Notes: generated by a model not told the origin, from the sequence alone. Shown: positions 44,069 to 59,252, counted from the stretch's first letter. The stretch is DNA of 64,000 nucleotides from Cacajao melanocephalus (GCA_963573385.1 CAUYLG010071410.1:1-64000), one strand, 5' to 3'. A program made the numbers and translations.

Positions 44069-45054
44069 AGACATTCTTAAAGTATTATGGTTCTGAGGGT
44101 CAGAAGGGAAGGTCATTCCAGGTGGAGGAAACAATCATGGGTCTGTGAAGTTAGTAGCATTTAAACCACAGCAGACTCTGGTCACCTTCCTCCGCCCCTT
44201 GACACTACCTTGGTTGAGATCAGCACTGCCTCTTGTCTAGTCTACCGTAATAGCCTGTGAGTTACAAGTCTCTCTGCTTCTAGAGGGAAGAGAGGAGAGG
44301 AAGAAGGACTGCCAAAGTGGTGATATTATGGTTTTCGGCCAAGAAGTAATATGGACTGAACAGAACTGTGATACCAGGCACAGAAAAGAAGACAATCATC
44401 TACACATGTGTGAGTTTTATTCTGCTTGAATGAAAAACACAAAAGAGAAAAATATGTAATTGTGAATGTCACTGAACTTGTTACTTCTGGCCAAGGTCTT
44501 CCATAAATTATTTTTCTTCCCAAGTGATCATCTCTCCTGTATCTACCTTCTTTAGAGCTAACGCTGGTGCTGCTATAAGGTGTGTACATACATCATCGTA
44601 AGAATATTCAGTTTAACAAATTGCTTCTGGGCACTTGGCACACACAAGGCATTGCTCAAGGCTGATGATGGACAATGTGATATCCAGGGATGAAGAAGTT
44701 CCAGGACAGTTACATGCAGATTCACTACTACCAAGTCCCCTCGGTGGAAGGAAAGAGCATAATTCATTTCTGTGTAGAGATTCGGAGGTGTCAGATCCAT
44801 GAACAAGTCTTAATTAGAATGATTGCCTTTTTTTACTTTAAGATTCCATTTTACACTCTGAACTCAGGTGTTGGTGGCTATGCCCCTAAATCTTCAGTCC
44901 CATTTGGGATTTTAAATACGCGACCTAATGAAAACTCAGTAAGAGTTTTATAGTTAAATTCCACATACAGACACCGTTCTTTCAAAGCCAGAGGCAAAAA
45001 TCTAAGCAGTCTTAGTCATTACAGGGCTAGAAGCACAAAAGTTATTTGTCTTCA
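44069..45054. other. Unique sequence
   Basis: No repeat named. Frames at 44326-44953 have no domain. Confidence 0.45.
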
Positions 45055-45400
45055 GTTAGGCATTTATTCAATGCACCCCTTCTACACACTATGTGCAAGG
45101 TCATGGCCAGACCAGCATGAGTGAGACAGTATCCTTGTCCTCAATGACTCAAGCTCTAGGGAGGGGCCCAAACATGGGGATAGGCAATGACCTTGTGGTG
45201 CTGCATGAGTTATGAAGTCATGTCATGGAAGCACTGGATGCCGTGGAAGCTCAGGGTGGGGGTAACCAACCCTGCTGGGAGGCACCTCAGCGCTTTCCCG
45301 GAGGAAGCAACATTCCCACCAAACATCACCAGGCTTAGGTGGAACTGGGGCCTGCTGAAGAGGGGGAAAGAAGGAGGGGAAGGGTGCTTTCCTAACTAAA
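45055..45400. other. Ancient interspersed repeat, family unassigned
   Basis: gcatttattcaatgcacccc...tgagtgagacagtatccttgtcctc, same old family as 27196-27499, longer here. Confidence 0.4.
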
Positions 45401-45499
45401 GGGAATAGTAGGGTGAGCATGGAGAGGTAAAAAAGACCAGGGTGCCTTTTAGAAAGTGGGGCAGTAAAGAGTATACAAATCAGAGTAATAGAAAAAGCT

Positions 45500-45620
45500 T
45501 GGGTTTCTGAAGCACCAACTATGTACCAGATCCCTGGCTAAGCACTCTACACAGATTATCTCAACTGATTTTGTAAGAATCCTATCAGGATCATTTTTTA
45601 GTATAACTATATTCTATGCA
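45500..45620 (-). mobile_element. MIR fragment, antisense
   Basis: caccaactatgtaccagatccctggctaagcactctac is a MIR 3' complement. A further piece (aacccagcctgactccagagc) follows the next Alu at about 46050-46075. Confidence 0.75.
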
Positions 45621-45635
45621 ATATTTTTGCCTAAA

Positions 45636-45637
45636 TA

Positions 45638-45673
<36 letters not shown>
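45636..45673 (+). repeat. CA dinucleotide microsatellite
   Basis: Uninterrupted (CA)n of about 16 units at the core; likely polymorphic. Confidence 0.97.
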
Positions 45674-45675
<2 letters not shown>

Positions 45676-45685
45676 TATATTACTA

Positions 45686-45994
45686 TTATTATTATTTTTT
45701 TTTTTGAGACAAGAGTTTCGCTCCGTTGCCCAGGCTGGAGTGCAGTGGCATGAATCTTGGCTGGCTATAACCTCCACCTCTTGGGTTCAAGAGATTCTCT
45801 TGCCTCAGCCTCCCAAGTAGCTGGAATTACAGGCACCTGCCACCATGCCCAGCTAATTTTTGTACTTTTAGTAGAGGCAGGGTTTCACCATGTTGGCCAG
45901 GCTGGGCTTGAACTCCTGACCTCAAGCGATCTGCCCACCTCAGCCTCTCAAAGTGCTGGGATTACAGGCCGGGTGTGAGCCGTCATACCTGGCC
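45686..45994 (-). mobile_element. Alu, full length
   Basis: ttattatttttttttttgagacaagagtttcg to cgtcatacctggcc; tail adjoins the CA repeat. Confidence 0.94.
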
Positions 45995-46308
45995 TGTTCC
46001 TATATTTTTATGATCAAATCTACCCTTCCTAAACTCAACTCTCATCTGGGATAACCCAGCCTGACTCCAGAGCTGGTGTTTTCAGTCATCAACGGGAAAG
46101 ACTACACTGTCTCCTGGTCAGCACCACCAGCAGATACAGGGTGAACTCTATCAGGGATAGAGGAGGGAGCTGCAGTTAGCTCCATGAATTTATATGTTGA
46201 GATACAAGATTATGACTTCAGGTCCAATCACTTAAGCAGTGAGTCAGCTCAGCCACGTTTTTCTTCACGTGATATCCATCACAGTGGCAACAATCAAAAA
46301 GTGTTCAC
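45995..46308. other. MIR remainder and unique sequence
   Basis: A MIR piece near 46050-46080, then unique DNA. No gene. Confidence 0.45.
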
Positions 46309-46606
46309 CGGCTGGGTGCAGTGGCTCACGCCTGTAATCCCAGCACTTTGGGAGGCTGAGGGGGGTGGATCATTTGAGGACAAGAGTTCAAGACCAGCTT
46401 GGCCAACATGGTGAAACCTCATCTCTGCTAAAAATACAAAAACTAGCCAGGCTTGGTGGCAGGTGCCTGTAGTCACAGCTATTTGAGAGTCTGAGGCTGG
46501 AGGATCACTTGAACCCAGGAGGCAGAGGTTGCAGTCAGCCAAGGTTGTGCCACTGCACTCCAGCCTGGGCAAGAGAACAAGACTCTGTCTCAAAAAAAAA
46601 AAAAGT
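46309..46606 (+). mobile_element. Alu, full length
   Basis: ggctgggtgcagtggctcacg to gactctgtctc and A tail; aaaaagtgtt occurs on both sides. Confidence 0.95.
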
Positions 46607-46624
46607 GTTGATAACACGATTTGG

Positions 46625-46714
46625 TGGTGAGAGAGCGTAGGGAAATAGGCATTCTCTTATATGGCTGACTGGGATATAAACGGTTTCTTTTATTCAAATT
46701 TGAAAATGTACATT
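46625..46714 (+). mobile_element. Old L1-like fragment
   Basis: agggaaataggcattctcttatatggctg resembles an L1M 3' segment that resumes at 47335. Confidence 0.45.
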
Positions 46715-46715
46715 C

Positions 46716-47008
46716 GGTTGGATGCAGTAGCTCATGCCTGTAATCCCAACACTTTGGGAGGGCTGAGGCAGGCGGATCACTTCAGGTGAGGAGTAAAAGA
46801 CCAGCCTGGCCAACATGGCGAAACCCCGTCTCTACTAAAAATACAAAAATTACCTGGGTGTGGTGGCCCGCACCTATAATACCAGCTACCTGGGAGGCCT
46901 GAGGCAGGAGAATCATTTGAACCCAGAAAGTGGAGGTTGCAGTGAGCCAAGATTCTACCACTACACTCTAGCCTGGGCAACAGAGCAAGATTCTGTTTCA
47001 AAAAAAAA
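46716..47008 (+). mobile_element. Alu, full length
   Basis: ggttggatgcagtagctcatg to gattctgtttc and A tail. It abuts, and probably removed, the edge of the THE1 LTR. Confidence 0.94.
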
Positions 47009-47329
47009 ACCCTAGGCTGGGTAATTTATAAAGCAAAAAAGTTTAATGGACTCACAGTTTCATGTGGCTGCAGAGGCCTCACAATTACGGCAGAAAGTGA
47101 AAATCACATCTTACACGGTGGCAGGCAAGAGAGAATGAGAACCAAGCAACAAGGGAAAAAACCCTTATAAAACCATCAGATCTCCTGAGACTTATTCACT
47201 ACCATGAGAACAGTATGAAGAACACTGCCCCCATGATTCAATTATCTCCACCTGGCCCCACCCTTTGACATGTGGGGATCATTACAATCCAAAAAGAGGT
47301 TTGGGTGGGGACACAGCCAAACCATATCA
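47009..47329 (-). mobile_element. THE1-type MaLR LTR, antisense
   Basis: gctgggtaatttataaagc to ggggacacagccaaaccatatca, the complement of a THE1 LTR. About the last 40 bases of the LTR are missing at the left. No internal sequence remains. Confidence 0.92.
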
Positions 47330-47334
47330 AAAAC

Positions 47335-47538
47335 TAAGCAAAATTATGAAAATAAAAGATACTAAGAAAAATATGCAAATATGTTTAGAAATGTCTCAGA
47401 GAGATACACAAGAAACTGGCTGTGGTCTCCAGAAGGGAAGAGGGAAAGACTGACTTACCATGTTCTATATACCTTACCTATATATAGGATTTGGTTTTTC
47501 CCTCCATATGCACAAATGACCTTCAAAGTTAAACACCT
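47335..47538 (+). mobile_element. Old L1-like fragment
   Basis: gagatacacaagaaactggctgtggtctccag resembles an L1M 3' tail and probably continues 46625-46714. Confidence 0.5.
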
Positions 47539-47541
47539 ATA

Positions 47542-47838
47542 GGCCAGACACAGTGGCTCACACCTGTAAGCCTAACACTTTGGGAGGCCAAGGCATGTGG
47601 ATCACCTGAAATTAGAAGTTGGAGACCAGCCTGGCCAACATGGTGAATGCCTGTCGCTAATAAAAATACAAAAATTAGCTGGGTGTGGTGATGTATGCCT
47701 GTAGTCCCAGCTACTTGGGAGGCTGAGGCAGGAGAATCGTTGGATGCAGGAGGCAGAGGCTGCAGTGATCCGAGATCACACCACTGCACTCCAGCCTGGA
47801 CAAACGAGGAAAACTCCGTCTTAGGGGAAAAAAAAAAA
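47542..47838 (+). mobile_element. Alu, full length
   Basis: ggccagacacagtggctcacacc to ctccgtcttagggg and A tail; ttaaacacc on both sides. Confidence 0.94.
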
Positions 47839-48181
47839 TTAAACACCGATATAAATGTGTGTGTGTTAATTATACATCCATTACATTATGTGCATACACA
47901 CACACACCTGTATGTTTTTATCAGGCCAACAGCCTCGGAGAAGGAAGCCTTTGTCCTAAAGATACAAGTGTCAGCTTCTCTTCTGTGTTCGTTGTAGCTG
48001 TACCTGAAACGAAAGCACCTGCTTGTGACTTGGCTTGAAACGATGCAGGTGGGAAAGTAACACCGTTACTAGCAAGCTTTTCCTAAAAAGGTGTTCAAAT
48101 CCTGCACACCAAAGGATCTGTATTTCAGGGAAGGAAACTTCTTGTTTTCTGTACCTTTGACATTGACAAAGTGTTTTATTT
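47839..48181. other. Unique sequence
   Basis: A (CA)7 run at 47895-47908. No gene. Confidence 0.5.
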
Positions 48182-49472
<1,291 letters not shown>

Positions 49473-50136
49473 CAAAAACAGATGAAAAAACAACCACCAG
49501 GCCATCCCAGCCAGCAGTATGCAGAGATGGTGAGATTCCACTGGCAAATAATTGTTAAAAACCAATCACCTCTGAGACCTTCAAACTATTTTCTCTCCCC
49601 TACGGAGGGTCTGTGAATAGACTTTAATCGTGTTATAAATCCATGTACTGTCTTAGTAAGAAGGTTTTTCTTTTTTTTCCCAGCAACAACAAGCAAACCA
49701 ATGTTCTCTGAGGCAAAGAGACAAGAAAAGATGCCGCTTAAAGAAAGTAAGACCTCTATAATCCCTATTCCCTGTAGGCATGGCAACTCTAAGGAGAACT
49801 GATGATGATACACTCAACCACTGCTGAAAGATTTTAAATTAAATAGCAGGACAACCTTAGTAAGTGGAGAAATACGTGATGTAACAGGCCACTAATGGAG
49901 CCTTTTACTCATTTGGGGAGGTAAAGAGTAGACCTCGTGGTTCAATATAAGAAGCACCCAAAAGAACAACAAAATCAGTATGGCCCTCGAGTAAGCAGAC
50001 ACTGAGCAGTTACTTGCAAACCAAATTATCTCTCCAGCTGAGGCCAGCTGCAGAGCAGCCAGATGAATGACAAATTGCAATGAGGAAGAATTTCCTGCTG
50101 GAAAGACTGCTGCCATACTTCGTCAAATCCTTTCCC
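49473..50136. other. Unique sequence
   Basis: No repeat or gene recognised. Confidence 0.5.
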
Positions 50137-50428
50137 AGCTGGACATGGCGGCTCATGCCTGTAATCTCAGCACTTTTAGAGGACAAGGCAAGCAGATCGC
50201 CCAAGCCGCAGTGTTCTAAACCAGCCTGAGCAACATGGCAAGGCCGTGTCTCTACAAAAATACAAAAATTACTTGGGCGTGGTAGTGTGCACCTCTAGTC
50301 CTAGCTACTCGGGAGGCTGAGACAGGAGGCTCACCTGGGCCTGGGAAGGTCAAGTCTGCAGTGAGCTGTCGTTGCATCACTGGACTCCAACCTGGGTGAC
50401 AGAATGAGGCACTGTTTCAAGAAAAAAA
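50137..50428 (+). mobile_element. Alu, J-like
   Basis: Perfect 12-base duplication aaatcctttccc (50125-50136, 50429-50440). Old arms (gagcaacatggcaaggccgtg). Confidence 0.95.
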
Positions 50429-50440
50429 AAATCCTTTCCC

Positions 50441-50943
50441 ATTTGCAGTTTCCTCAGCCTGTCCTGGCTTTCAGGGCTTTCTTTCTTCCTGGAATTCCAG
50501 CCACTGGCTTCACCAAGGACCCCAAGGCTGGGTGGCGTCGGAAGATGCAGGCTCCAGTGTGTTTTCATTGTGCAGTAAAGATGCTCAGTAGATGTGTGTG
50601 GGTTGGTCTAATGGGAAATCAGCAGAGGGCAGAAAACAACAGGAAGACATTGGGATACCCACTTCTCAACTCTCCTCACACCTTTCTGATGAGCACAGGG
50701 GGGTCGGCAACATCTCCACCCAGCTCCCATCCAACTTCGGTATGTGTGCGTACACACACTGCACATGCACACGCAGGTGCACACTGCACACATGTAGCAC
50801 ACACATATACATGCACACAGGGTGTTACTCCTCTGTATTCTACGGCCTCTTTCCCTAACAGAGCAGCGGGCAAGCCTTAGGCAATTACAGGTGTGACTTC
50901 TGGCTCACTGCCATCTGTGAAGCTGCAACAGGCAGGAGATGCC
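50441..50943. other. Unique sequence with CA-rich tract
   Basis: Imperfect CA/CATG repeats at 50740-50820. Frames across it on both strands reflect the repeat. Confidence 0.55.
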
Positions 50944-51305
50944 TGTTATGGATGAACTGTGTCCCTGCAAATTCCTATTTGAAGTCCTTACTCCACTACC
51001 TAATCATATGACTGCATTTGGCCACAGGGTCTCCAACAAGGTAATTAAGTTAATGTGAGGTCGTTAGGATGAGCCTTAATTCAGTCTGACTGGCATGGTT
51101 ATGAGGGGATTGATTAGAACACAGATGCAGAGAGGAAGACCACGTGAGGATACAGGGAGACGTCGCCGTCTGCAAGGCAAGGAGAGAGGCCTTGGAAGGA
51201 ATCGATCTGCCAACACTGGTCTCAGGCTTCCAGATTCCAAAACTATGAGAAAGTAAATTTCTGCTGTGTACACTCCCAAGCCTGTGGTCCTTCCAGCCCT
51301 ACAGG
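50944..51305 (+). mobile_element. MLT1-type MaLR LTR
   Basis: tgttatggatgaactgtgtccc, taattaagttaatgtgaggtcgttagg, ggaagaccacgtgaggatacaggg and aaactatgagaaagtaaatttctg match an MLT1 LTR in order. Confidence 0.88.
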
Positions 51306-52690
<1,385 letters not shown>

Positions 52691-53155
52691 CAACACGATT
52701 CTTGACAAGTGTTTACTTTGAAGGGACTTGTAACTGGGATCACTTACAAGACAGGCTTTTATTTTTTTTGTACTACTTTGGGTTCAGCAGCATCAGTCCC
52801 ATTGTTCCACCACAATCATTTACAGATGAACAAACTGAGGCTTAGTGCAGTCATGGGGGAGGGGGAAGGGAGGAATGAGGACTCAGGGTTCAGCTGCAAG
52901 GGGTTCAGCACAGCCACAGAGGGGCCGCCTGGAAACTGTCTTGTCAACAGGACCACAGGTAGAGATGGGGGACGTGTGGAGACCTCGTGTTCAAATCTAC
53001 CTCAGCAACCACTAGCTGTACTCTTGTGAGCCACAGCGAATGACAGCATGCCTTAGCCAAGGCCAAGTACTTCATACATATTCATCTTGACAATAACTAT
53101 TGTCACTATAACACCACCTCTTACTTAGCCGTGTGCTGTCTTAATTTCTCCAGGT
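52691..53155. other. MIR-like pieces and unique sequence
   Basis: ccacaatcatttacagatgaacaaactgagg (about 52810-52840) is MIR complement; tcaaatctacctcagcaaccactagctgtac (about 52990-53020) is MIR sense. Both are short. Confidence 0.45.
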
Positions 53156-53170
53156 ATAAAGCAGCAATAG

Positions 53171-53306
53171 GTCAGCTACGGTGGCTCATGCCTGTAATCC
53201 CAGCACTATCGGAGACTGAGGCAGGAGGATGACCTGCGTGCAGGAGTTCAAGACCAGCCTGGGCAATATAGGGAGATCCCATCTCCTATAAATTTTTTTT
53301 AACCAA
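53171..53306 (+). mobile_element. Alu left arm, split copy
   Basis: Left arm of an Alu whose right arm is at 53646-53839. The pair is bracketed by a perfect 15-base duplication, ataaagcagcaatag (53156-53170, 53840-53854). Confidence 0.93.
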
Positions 53307-53645
53307 AAAAAAATTGTTTTTTTTAAAATACAGAGTCTCACTCTGTTGCCCAGGCTGGAGTACAGTGAGGTGACCTCAGCTCACTGAAGTCTCTGCCCCC
53401 CGGGTTCAAATGATTCTCCTGCCTCAGCCTGAGAGAATCGTTTGATTACAATGATTAATCAAATTGAGTAATCGAGTAGCTGAGACTACAGGCGCATGCC
53501 ACCAGACCCATCTAATTTTTGTATTTTTAGTAGAGACAGGGTTTCACCATGTTGGCCAGGCTGGTCTTGAGTTCCTGACCTCAAGTGATCTGCCTGCCTT
53601 GGCCTCTCAAAGTTCTAGGATTACAGGTGTGAGCCACTGCACTGG
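53307..53645 (-). mobile_element. Alu nested in an Alu, with 42-base insert
   Basis: Reverse Alu placed in the middle A-rich linker of the split copy. It contains 42 non-Alu bases at 53431-53472. Confidence 0.92.
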
Positions 53646-53839
53646 GACTACAAAAAATTTAAAAATTAGTCAGGCGTCGTGGTGCATGCTTGTAGTCCCA
53701 GCTACTTGGGAGGCTGAGGTAGGAGGTTGGCTTGAACCCAGGCTGCAATGACCTGTGTTGGCACCACTGTACTCCAGCACTCCAGCCTGGGTGACAGAGC
53801 AAGACTCTGTCTCACAATAAATAAATAAATACAATAAAA
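53646..53839 (+). mobile_element. Alu right arm, split copy
   Basis: ggactacaaaaaatttaaaaattagtcagg to gactctgtctcac and an (AAAT)n tail. cactccag is doubled near 53774-53789. Confidence 0.93.
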
Positions 53840-53854
53840 ATAAAGCAGCAATAG

Positions 53855-54351
53855 TGAACTTGTATCTATCTCCAAAGAAGAGAGAGAAAACAAAAAGCAA
53901 TGGTGTTACGGGTACAGGGCTAGGTGCCTGGGAGAGTGTGGTGAATGGAATGGTGTCCCTGACTGTGAAGCTCAGACTGTGCACACGAGGCTTATGCCAG
54001 AGCTGTCAGGGGAAGGACGCTGCCCCTCAATTCTAAGGACTGTCCTCACAGCATCTGTCAAGGAACTGTCGACTAAGTGATCACCAAGAGCAAATAACTC
54101 TCGCAGGCTTTAGACCATATAAAACTGGTGCCCTGGGTTGGCCACATTCCGTTCAGCACAGTACAACCAAATGTGTGTCCAGTATAGAGGAGTTTTAGAC
54201 ACTGTTGGAATATTTCCAGTTTAATTATCCAGACAGGCATTCTGGCTGGTGGCCATGGGCAAAACGGCAGCACTCAATGATCAAATCTACCCAGAGGTTA
54301 TCAAGGAGGTCCCTAGAACTGGAGGGGAGAGTCTGGATATCAAAGCTTTTT
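53855..54351. other. Unique sequence
   Basis: No repeat or gene recognised. Confidence 0.5.
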
Positions 54352-54648
54352 GTTTGGTTGGTTTTTGAGATGCAATCTTGCTCTGCTGCCCAGGTTAGAG
54401 CGCAGTGGCATGACCATGATTCACTGTAGCCTTGACCTCCTGGGATCAAGCCATCCTCCCACCTCAGCCTCTCAAGTACTGAGGACAACAGGCATACACC
54501 ACCATATCTAGCTAATTTTTAAATTTTTGTAGAGACGGGATCTGACTATGTTGCTCAGGTTGGTCTTGAACTCCTGGGCTCAAGTGATCCTCACACCTTG
54601 GCTTCCTGAAGTGTTGGGATTACAGGCATGAACCACTGTGCCTGACCC
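54352..54648 (-). mobile_element. Alu, J-like
   Basis: gtttggttggtttttgagatgc to ccactgtgcctgaccc; caaagc on both sides. Confidence 0.93.
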
Positions 54649-55792
54649 AAAGCCATCTGAATTCAAACATTTTAATCTGATGGAGTAATGTTAATTCTTC
54701 AGATAATGACAAGACTCTACAATTTCCAAATCCATCATAACCCTGCACTCAAGAACATTACAACGTGGACTTATTAACATGCTGTTCATAAATTATCCCC
54801 CCTTGCAGAAGCCAGCAGGATTAAAAAGCAAAGACACCAGAATTATAACATACTACTATTCTCCTAGTCATCCTCACCTTACAAATGTATGGTGCGCAAA
54901 AATTTGTTCATAAACTAGCTGCCTGGAATGCAACTATGGCTGGTCACAGAGATCACGTTATAACTGATGGTGATATCTCAGACTAACTCACACAAACTGA
55001 ATTCATCTACAATGCAGATGAATATACTAATTCAGTTTTATAAAGGTTACAATCACGCTTCCTTCCCTTGCTGCATGGTTTGCTTTCCCAGGAAAATATG
55101 TGAGATTTCTGTTATTATTGGTGGATTTTGTGTCTATTTCTGCTTTTCAAAATTGCTCTTATCAGCAAGTACAAGAAGCTAACCACTACTTATACCCACA
55201 GGTATAATAGCAATGATCATAAGGGAATTCAGTATGAGAGAGAGGGGGCAATGTATTACGTACAGTAATAAGCATATTCAATACATTTGATTAGAGGGTC
55301 GGCAGAGGTATAATTATGTGATTATCTATACTGAGAAATACTATTTGTTACATTAATAGAAATAAAATATACTGAATTCATAGATTTAGGATAATATATC
55401 CCCGATACATAAAAAAGCAAAAGAGATGAAGAAAGGAGTACAGGTTGGTTATAATCTTTAGACCTTCACCCCCAAAGAAAGAGTGAGAGGAGCCAATTAC
55501 AATTTGAGTTTGACCAAGTGAAGCAAAACAGTTCCTGAGCTGCTCAGAAATTCACTCTATAGAACCCATAATTAATATACTAGTGATCACTCACGGAACT
55601 CTTACCAACGGCAAGCACTGGGGTAAGTACTTTACTTGCTTGATTGCAATCTTCCTAGCCTGTTACTCTTCTACAACAAGATGCTACATTCCTGGTTGAC
55701 CACTATTTTAATGAGTAAAATGACATAAGATGAAGTAAGCTGTAACCAGGGGAGAAGCAGTGAGGCCTGGCCAGTTCTGTGAGGCAAGACGT
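54649..55792. other. Repeat-poor AT-rich sequence, 1.1 kb
   Basis: No interspersed repeat apart from a possible MIR piece at 55590-55660. No gene seen. Confidence 0.5.
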
Positions 55793-55850
55793 AAGGCCTA
55801 GGAGTTCGAGACCAGCCTGGGCAGCATATGGAGACTCTGTCTCTTCAAAA
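55793..55850 (+). mobile_element. Alu fragment, left arm
   Basis: aggcctaggagttcgagaccagcc to tctcttcaaaaaa, heavily 5'-truncated. Confidence 0.8.
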
Positions 55851-56849
55851 AAGTGTGCCAGGAATTGAAGCAGAGGATAAAGGGTGAGCTTACTGGGGCA
55901 GGACCCGAATAGTAAGTGAATGGGATCCCCGAGTCTGTAAGCTTGGAAGCATCTTAGCACTAAGTGTGCTTGTTCTTCTCTGCTGGTGAGGTCACCATTA
56001 CTGGAAACATGGGTGTCTGTGAGTTTTCCTTGCAATTTCTGACCTGCTCGTCACCATCTCTGTGCTGGAGGAAGCCCCAGAGGGAGACCCGGGGTGGGAG
56101 GTATGGAGAGTCAAGTATATATCATTAGTTCTTTGGGGAAAACTTATCTGACATCCAATTCAGGACTCTAGAAGTTTAACTGTGCCTCCTAGCCCTGGCA
56201 TACCCTAACCAAAATAGTGAAGATGCCTCCAAGGGAACACCTGGACCCTAATGATATTATTAATATTACAAGGTTAATTTGGGGACATTACAAGGTTAAA
56301 AATTAAGATGTTTTGATTTGCCTGGACTTGAAGGACTTCATCAGCTTAAACATCCATATAATTGTATGCAAAGATTTTTGTAAACTCAAGAAAAAAAAAT
56401 TTAAGGGAAAGCATCCCGTAGACTGTACCTTCAGTTTGGACTGTTTATTAATTATTATATCTAATAAAGATGTGGACTCAGAATGGTGCTGTCATCTTGC
56501 TGGCAATGCAGAGTGCAGAAAACGACATCTGGAGTACCAGTAAGAGGCGGAGGCATTAAAACTTTTTTTTTTTAATAAAGTCACTGAGCAGAAATGACTC
56601 AGAAGAAACACAAGTGTATTCTGTTCAGGGAGATTGAGTGAGCTAAAAGGCCATCTTAAAGTCATCATAAAGGTTTCCAGTTAAAGATAGTAGACTGAAA
56701 ACACATTCAGCTTTGTTCCTTCCACAAATCCCACTGTAAAGGCAGGAAACTCTCAAGGACAAACAGGAGAGGAGAGAACAGCACATAATTTGGAAACTGG
56801 AAAGTACATGGACAAGTGGCAATGGGCTTAGCCAAGTTATTACTGCTTC
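55851..56849. other. Unique sequence
   Basis: attacaaggttaa occurs twice at about 56266-56302. Short frames lack domains. Confidence 0.45.
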
Positions 56850-57277
56850 TTTTGAGACAGGGGGTCGCACACTGTTTCTGAGGCCGTAGTGCAATGGCAT
56901 GACCAAAGCTCACTGCAACCTCAACCTCCTGGGCTCAAGTGATCCTCCCAGCTCAGCATCCCCAGTTGCTGGGACTATAGACACATACTATCATGCCTGG
57001 ATGATTTTTAAATTGTATGTAGAGATGGGGCCTTGCTATGTTGCCCAGTCTGGTTTCAAACTCCTGGCCTGAAGCGATCCTCCTGCCTTGGCCTCCTGAG
57101 TTGCTGGGATTACACGTGTGACCCATAATGGCCAGCTAATTTTTTATTACTTTTTATAGAGACAGGATCTTGCTATGTTGCTCTGGCTAGTCTTGAACTA
57201 CGAATCTTGAGCAATCCTCGCGCCTTGGCCTCCCAAAGTGTTCAGATTACAGGTGTTAGCCACTGCACCAAGCTGTA
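56850..57277 (-). mobile_element. Three-arm Alu
   Basis: Reverse right arm, then a left arm to about 57134, then a further left-arm piece starting ccagctaattttttattac and ending ccactgcaccaagct. An ordinary Alu has two arms. No duplication separates the parts. Confidence 0.85.
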
Positions 57278-57329
57278 GCTGACTTAGTTTAAATATTCAG
57301 CTGGCAGCAAGAAAAGTCAAGAATCGACA
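57278..57329. other. Short spacer
   Basis: Unassigned bases between Alu and L1. Confidence 0.4.
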
Positions 57330-57805
57330 GGCTTTAGAAAACTCTTGGGCAGTATTCGCCAAAGACAAACCCACATCTTCCCAATGACCCAGTAATTCCA
57401 CTCCTCAGAATAGACCCAGAGAAATTAACGCATAGGTCTATTAAAAGATATGAACCAGAATATCCTTGCCCGCTTTATTCACAATAGCCCCCAAGTAGAA
57501 ATAACCTAGATGTCCATTAGTAGTGGAATGGGTAAATAAATTGTGATCTATTCAATAGATAGTTATACTACATGGCCATAACAAAGAACCAATTGCTGCT
57601 ACACGTAATAACACGGATGAATTTCAAACATCACACACAGCAAAAGAAGCCAGAAGACACAAGAGTAAATACTGCATGATTTCATTTTCATGAAGTTCAA
57701 GAAGAGAAAAAATCAACGAGTCCTGGTAATAGAAAGTTTGCTGACACAGAAGGGGCATGAGCGAGCCTTCTGGAATCTGGCAAATGTTCTGCATCTCAAC
57801 TCAAG
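57330..57805 (+). mobile_element. L1 3' end, sense
   Basis: aatgacccagtaattccactcctc, aaataacctagatgtccattag and taaatactgcatgatttcatt match the ORF2 end and 3' region of an old L1. Confidence 0.88.
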
Positions 57806-58006
57806 TGGTGCGGAAAGGACGGGTTTGTGTGCTCCAGCTCTTCACTTCAGATTAACTGCATTTTAGTTTCAGAAAAACCTCAATTTTTAGCTATTCCTGG
57901 ATATGGGAGTGAAAAGCTAAAACAGAAAGATGGCTTGAAACTGCATGAAGCTGGACCACCCTGGCAGAAGATGGGAGCTTTAGCCTTTGTAAAGAGTAAA
58001 CAAAGG
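57806..58006. other. Unique spacer
   Basis: No repeat or gene recognised. Confidence 0.45.
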
Positions 58007-58128
58007 TCTCAGCACTTTGGGAGGCAAAGGTGGGAGGATCACTTGAGCCCAGGAGTTCAAGACCAGCCTGGCTACATAGGGAGAGCCTGTCTCTTCAAAA
58101 AAAAATTTTTTTTTAGTTTAAAAAAAGA
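58007..58128 (+). mobile_element. Alu left-arm fragment
   Basis: tctcagcactttgggaggc to gagcctgtctcttc with an A/T-rich end. Confidence 0.88.
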
Positions 58129-58620
58129 ATAAACAAAGGAGTTCTGGGAGCCAGCTGACACTGCTGGGGCAGGGGTCCCCCAGTGAAAAAAAAGTAGATA
58201 AATATGAAAGGTTTTACCCTGGATTTCAGGATGGAACCTTTTCCTTCCATTTGGCTCCGAGAACACTCAGAATGAAGTGAAAGAAGCCAGGCAGAGTCTC
58301 CAACAGGAGTGGTCTCTGGGGAATCTGAGAGCCAAAAAGAAACAACCAAAAGCCACTGATAATACAGAAATAGGGAGCCTTCGCCAAGCTATGGTGAAGG
58401 CCATGGGCAAGAAGGTCTCCCTCCCCTACAATAATCAGCTTTTCTGGACTGTACTCTTTTTCATTCTTTTTTAAAAAATAATGCACTTTTAAATGGAAGC
58501 AGGCAGCCAAGGATCATTAGACATATGAGGAACGTGTCTAATATGAAAAAAGAACAAAACAACTCCAATGGTAAGAAACAGAGACTACATGGGGAGAAGG
58601 AAAAAAAAAATCATTAGCAG
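58129..58620. other. Unique sequence
   Basis: No repeat recognised; overlapping frames have no domain. Confidence 0.5.
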
Positions 58621-58923
<303 letters not shown>

Positions 58924-59212
58924 ACATTAGCATTCTCAGAGACAGAGGATACTACATTTATCAACCAATTACAGGATGCTATTTTGAAAAGGAGTAATTA
59001 CCAAAAAAGTTCTTGAAAATTAAAACTATGACAGCAAAAATGAAAAGCTCAGTAGAAGGCTTAGAAGATTAAGGTAAAGAGTCATCTCAAAAAGTAGAGT
59101 AATCAAGAAAGTGGAAGAAAAAAAAAAAAAGGAAATAATATTTGAGGCCCACAAGATGAGGTCCAACATTTGCAGACTATGAGTATCAGAGTACAGGGGA
59201 ACTCCCATGCCC

Positions 59213-59252
59213 ACACATAACACACACACACACACACACACAATACACACAC
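59213..59252 (+). repeat. CA dinucleotide microsatellite
   Basis: (CA)n with two interruptions, inside the HAL1-like element; GA-rich bases follow. Confidence 0.95.
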
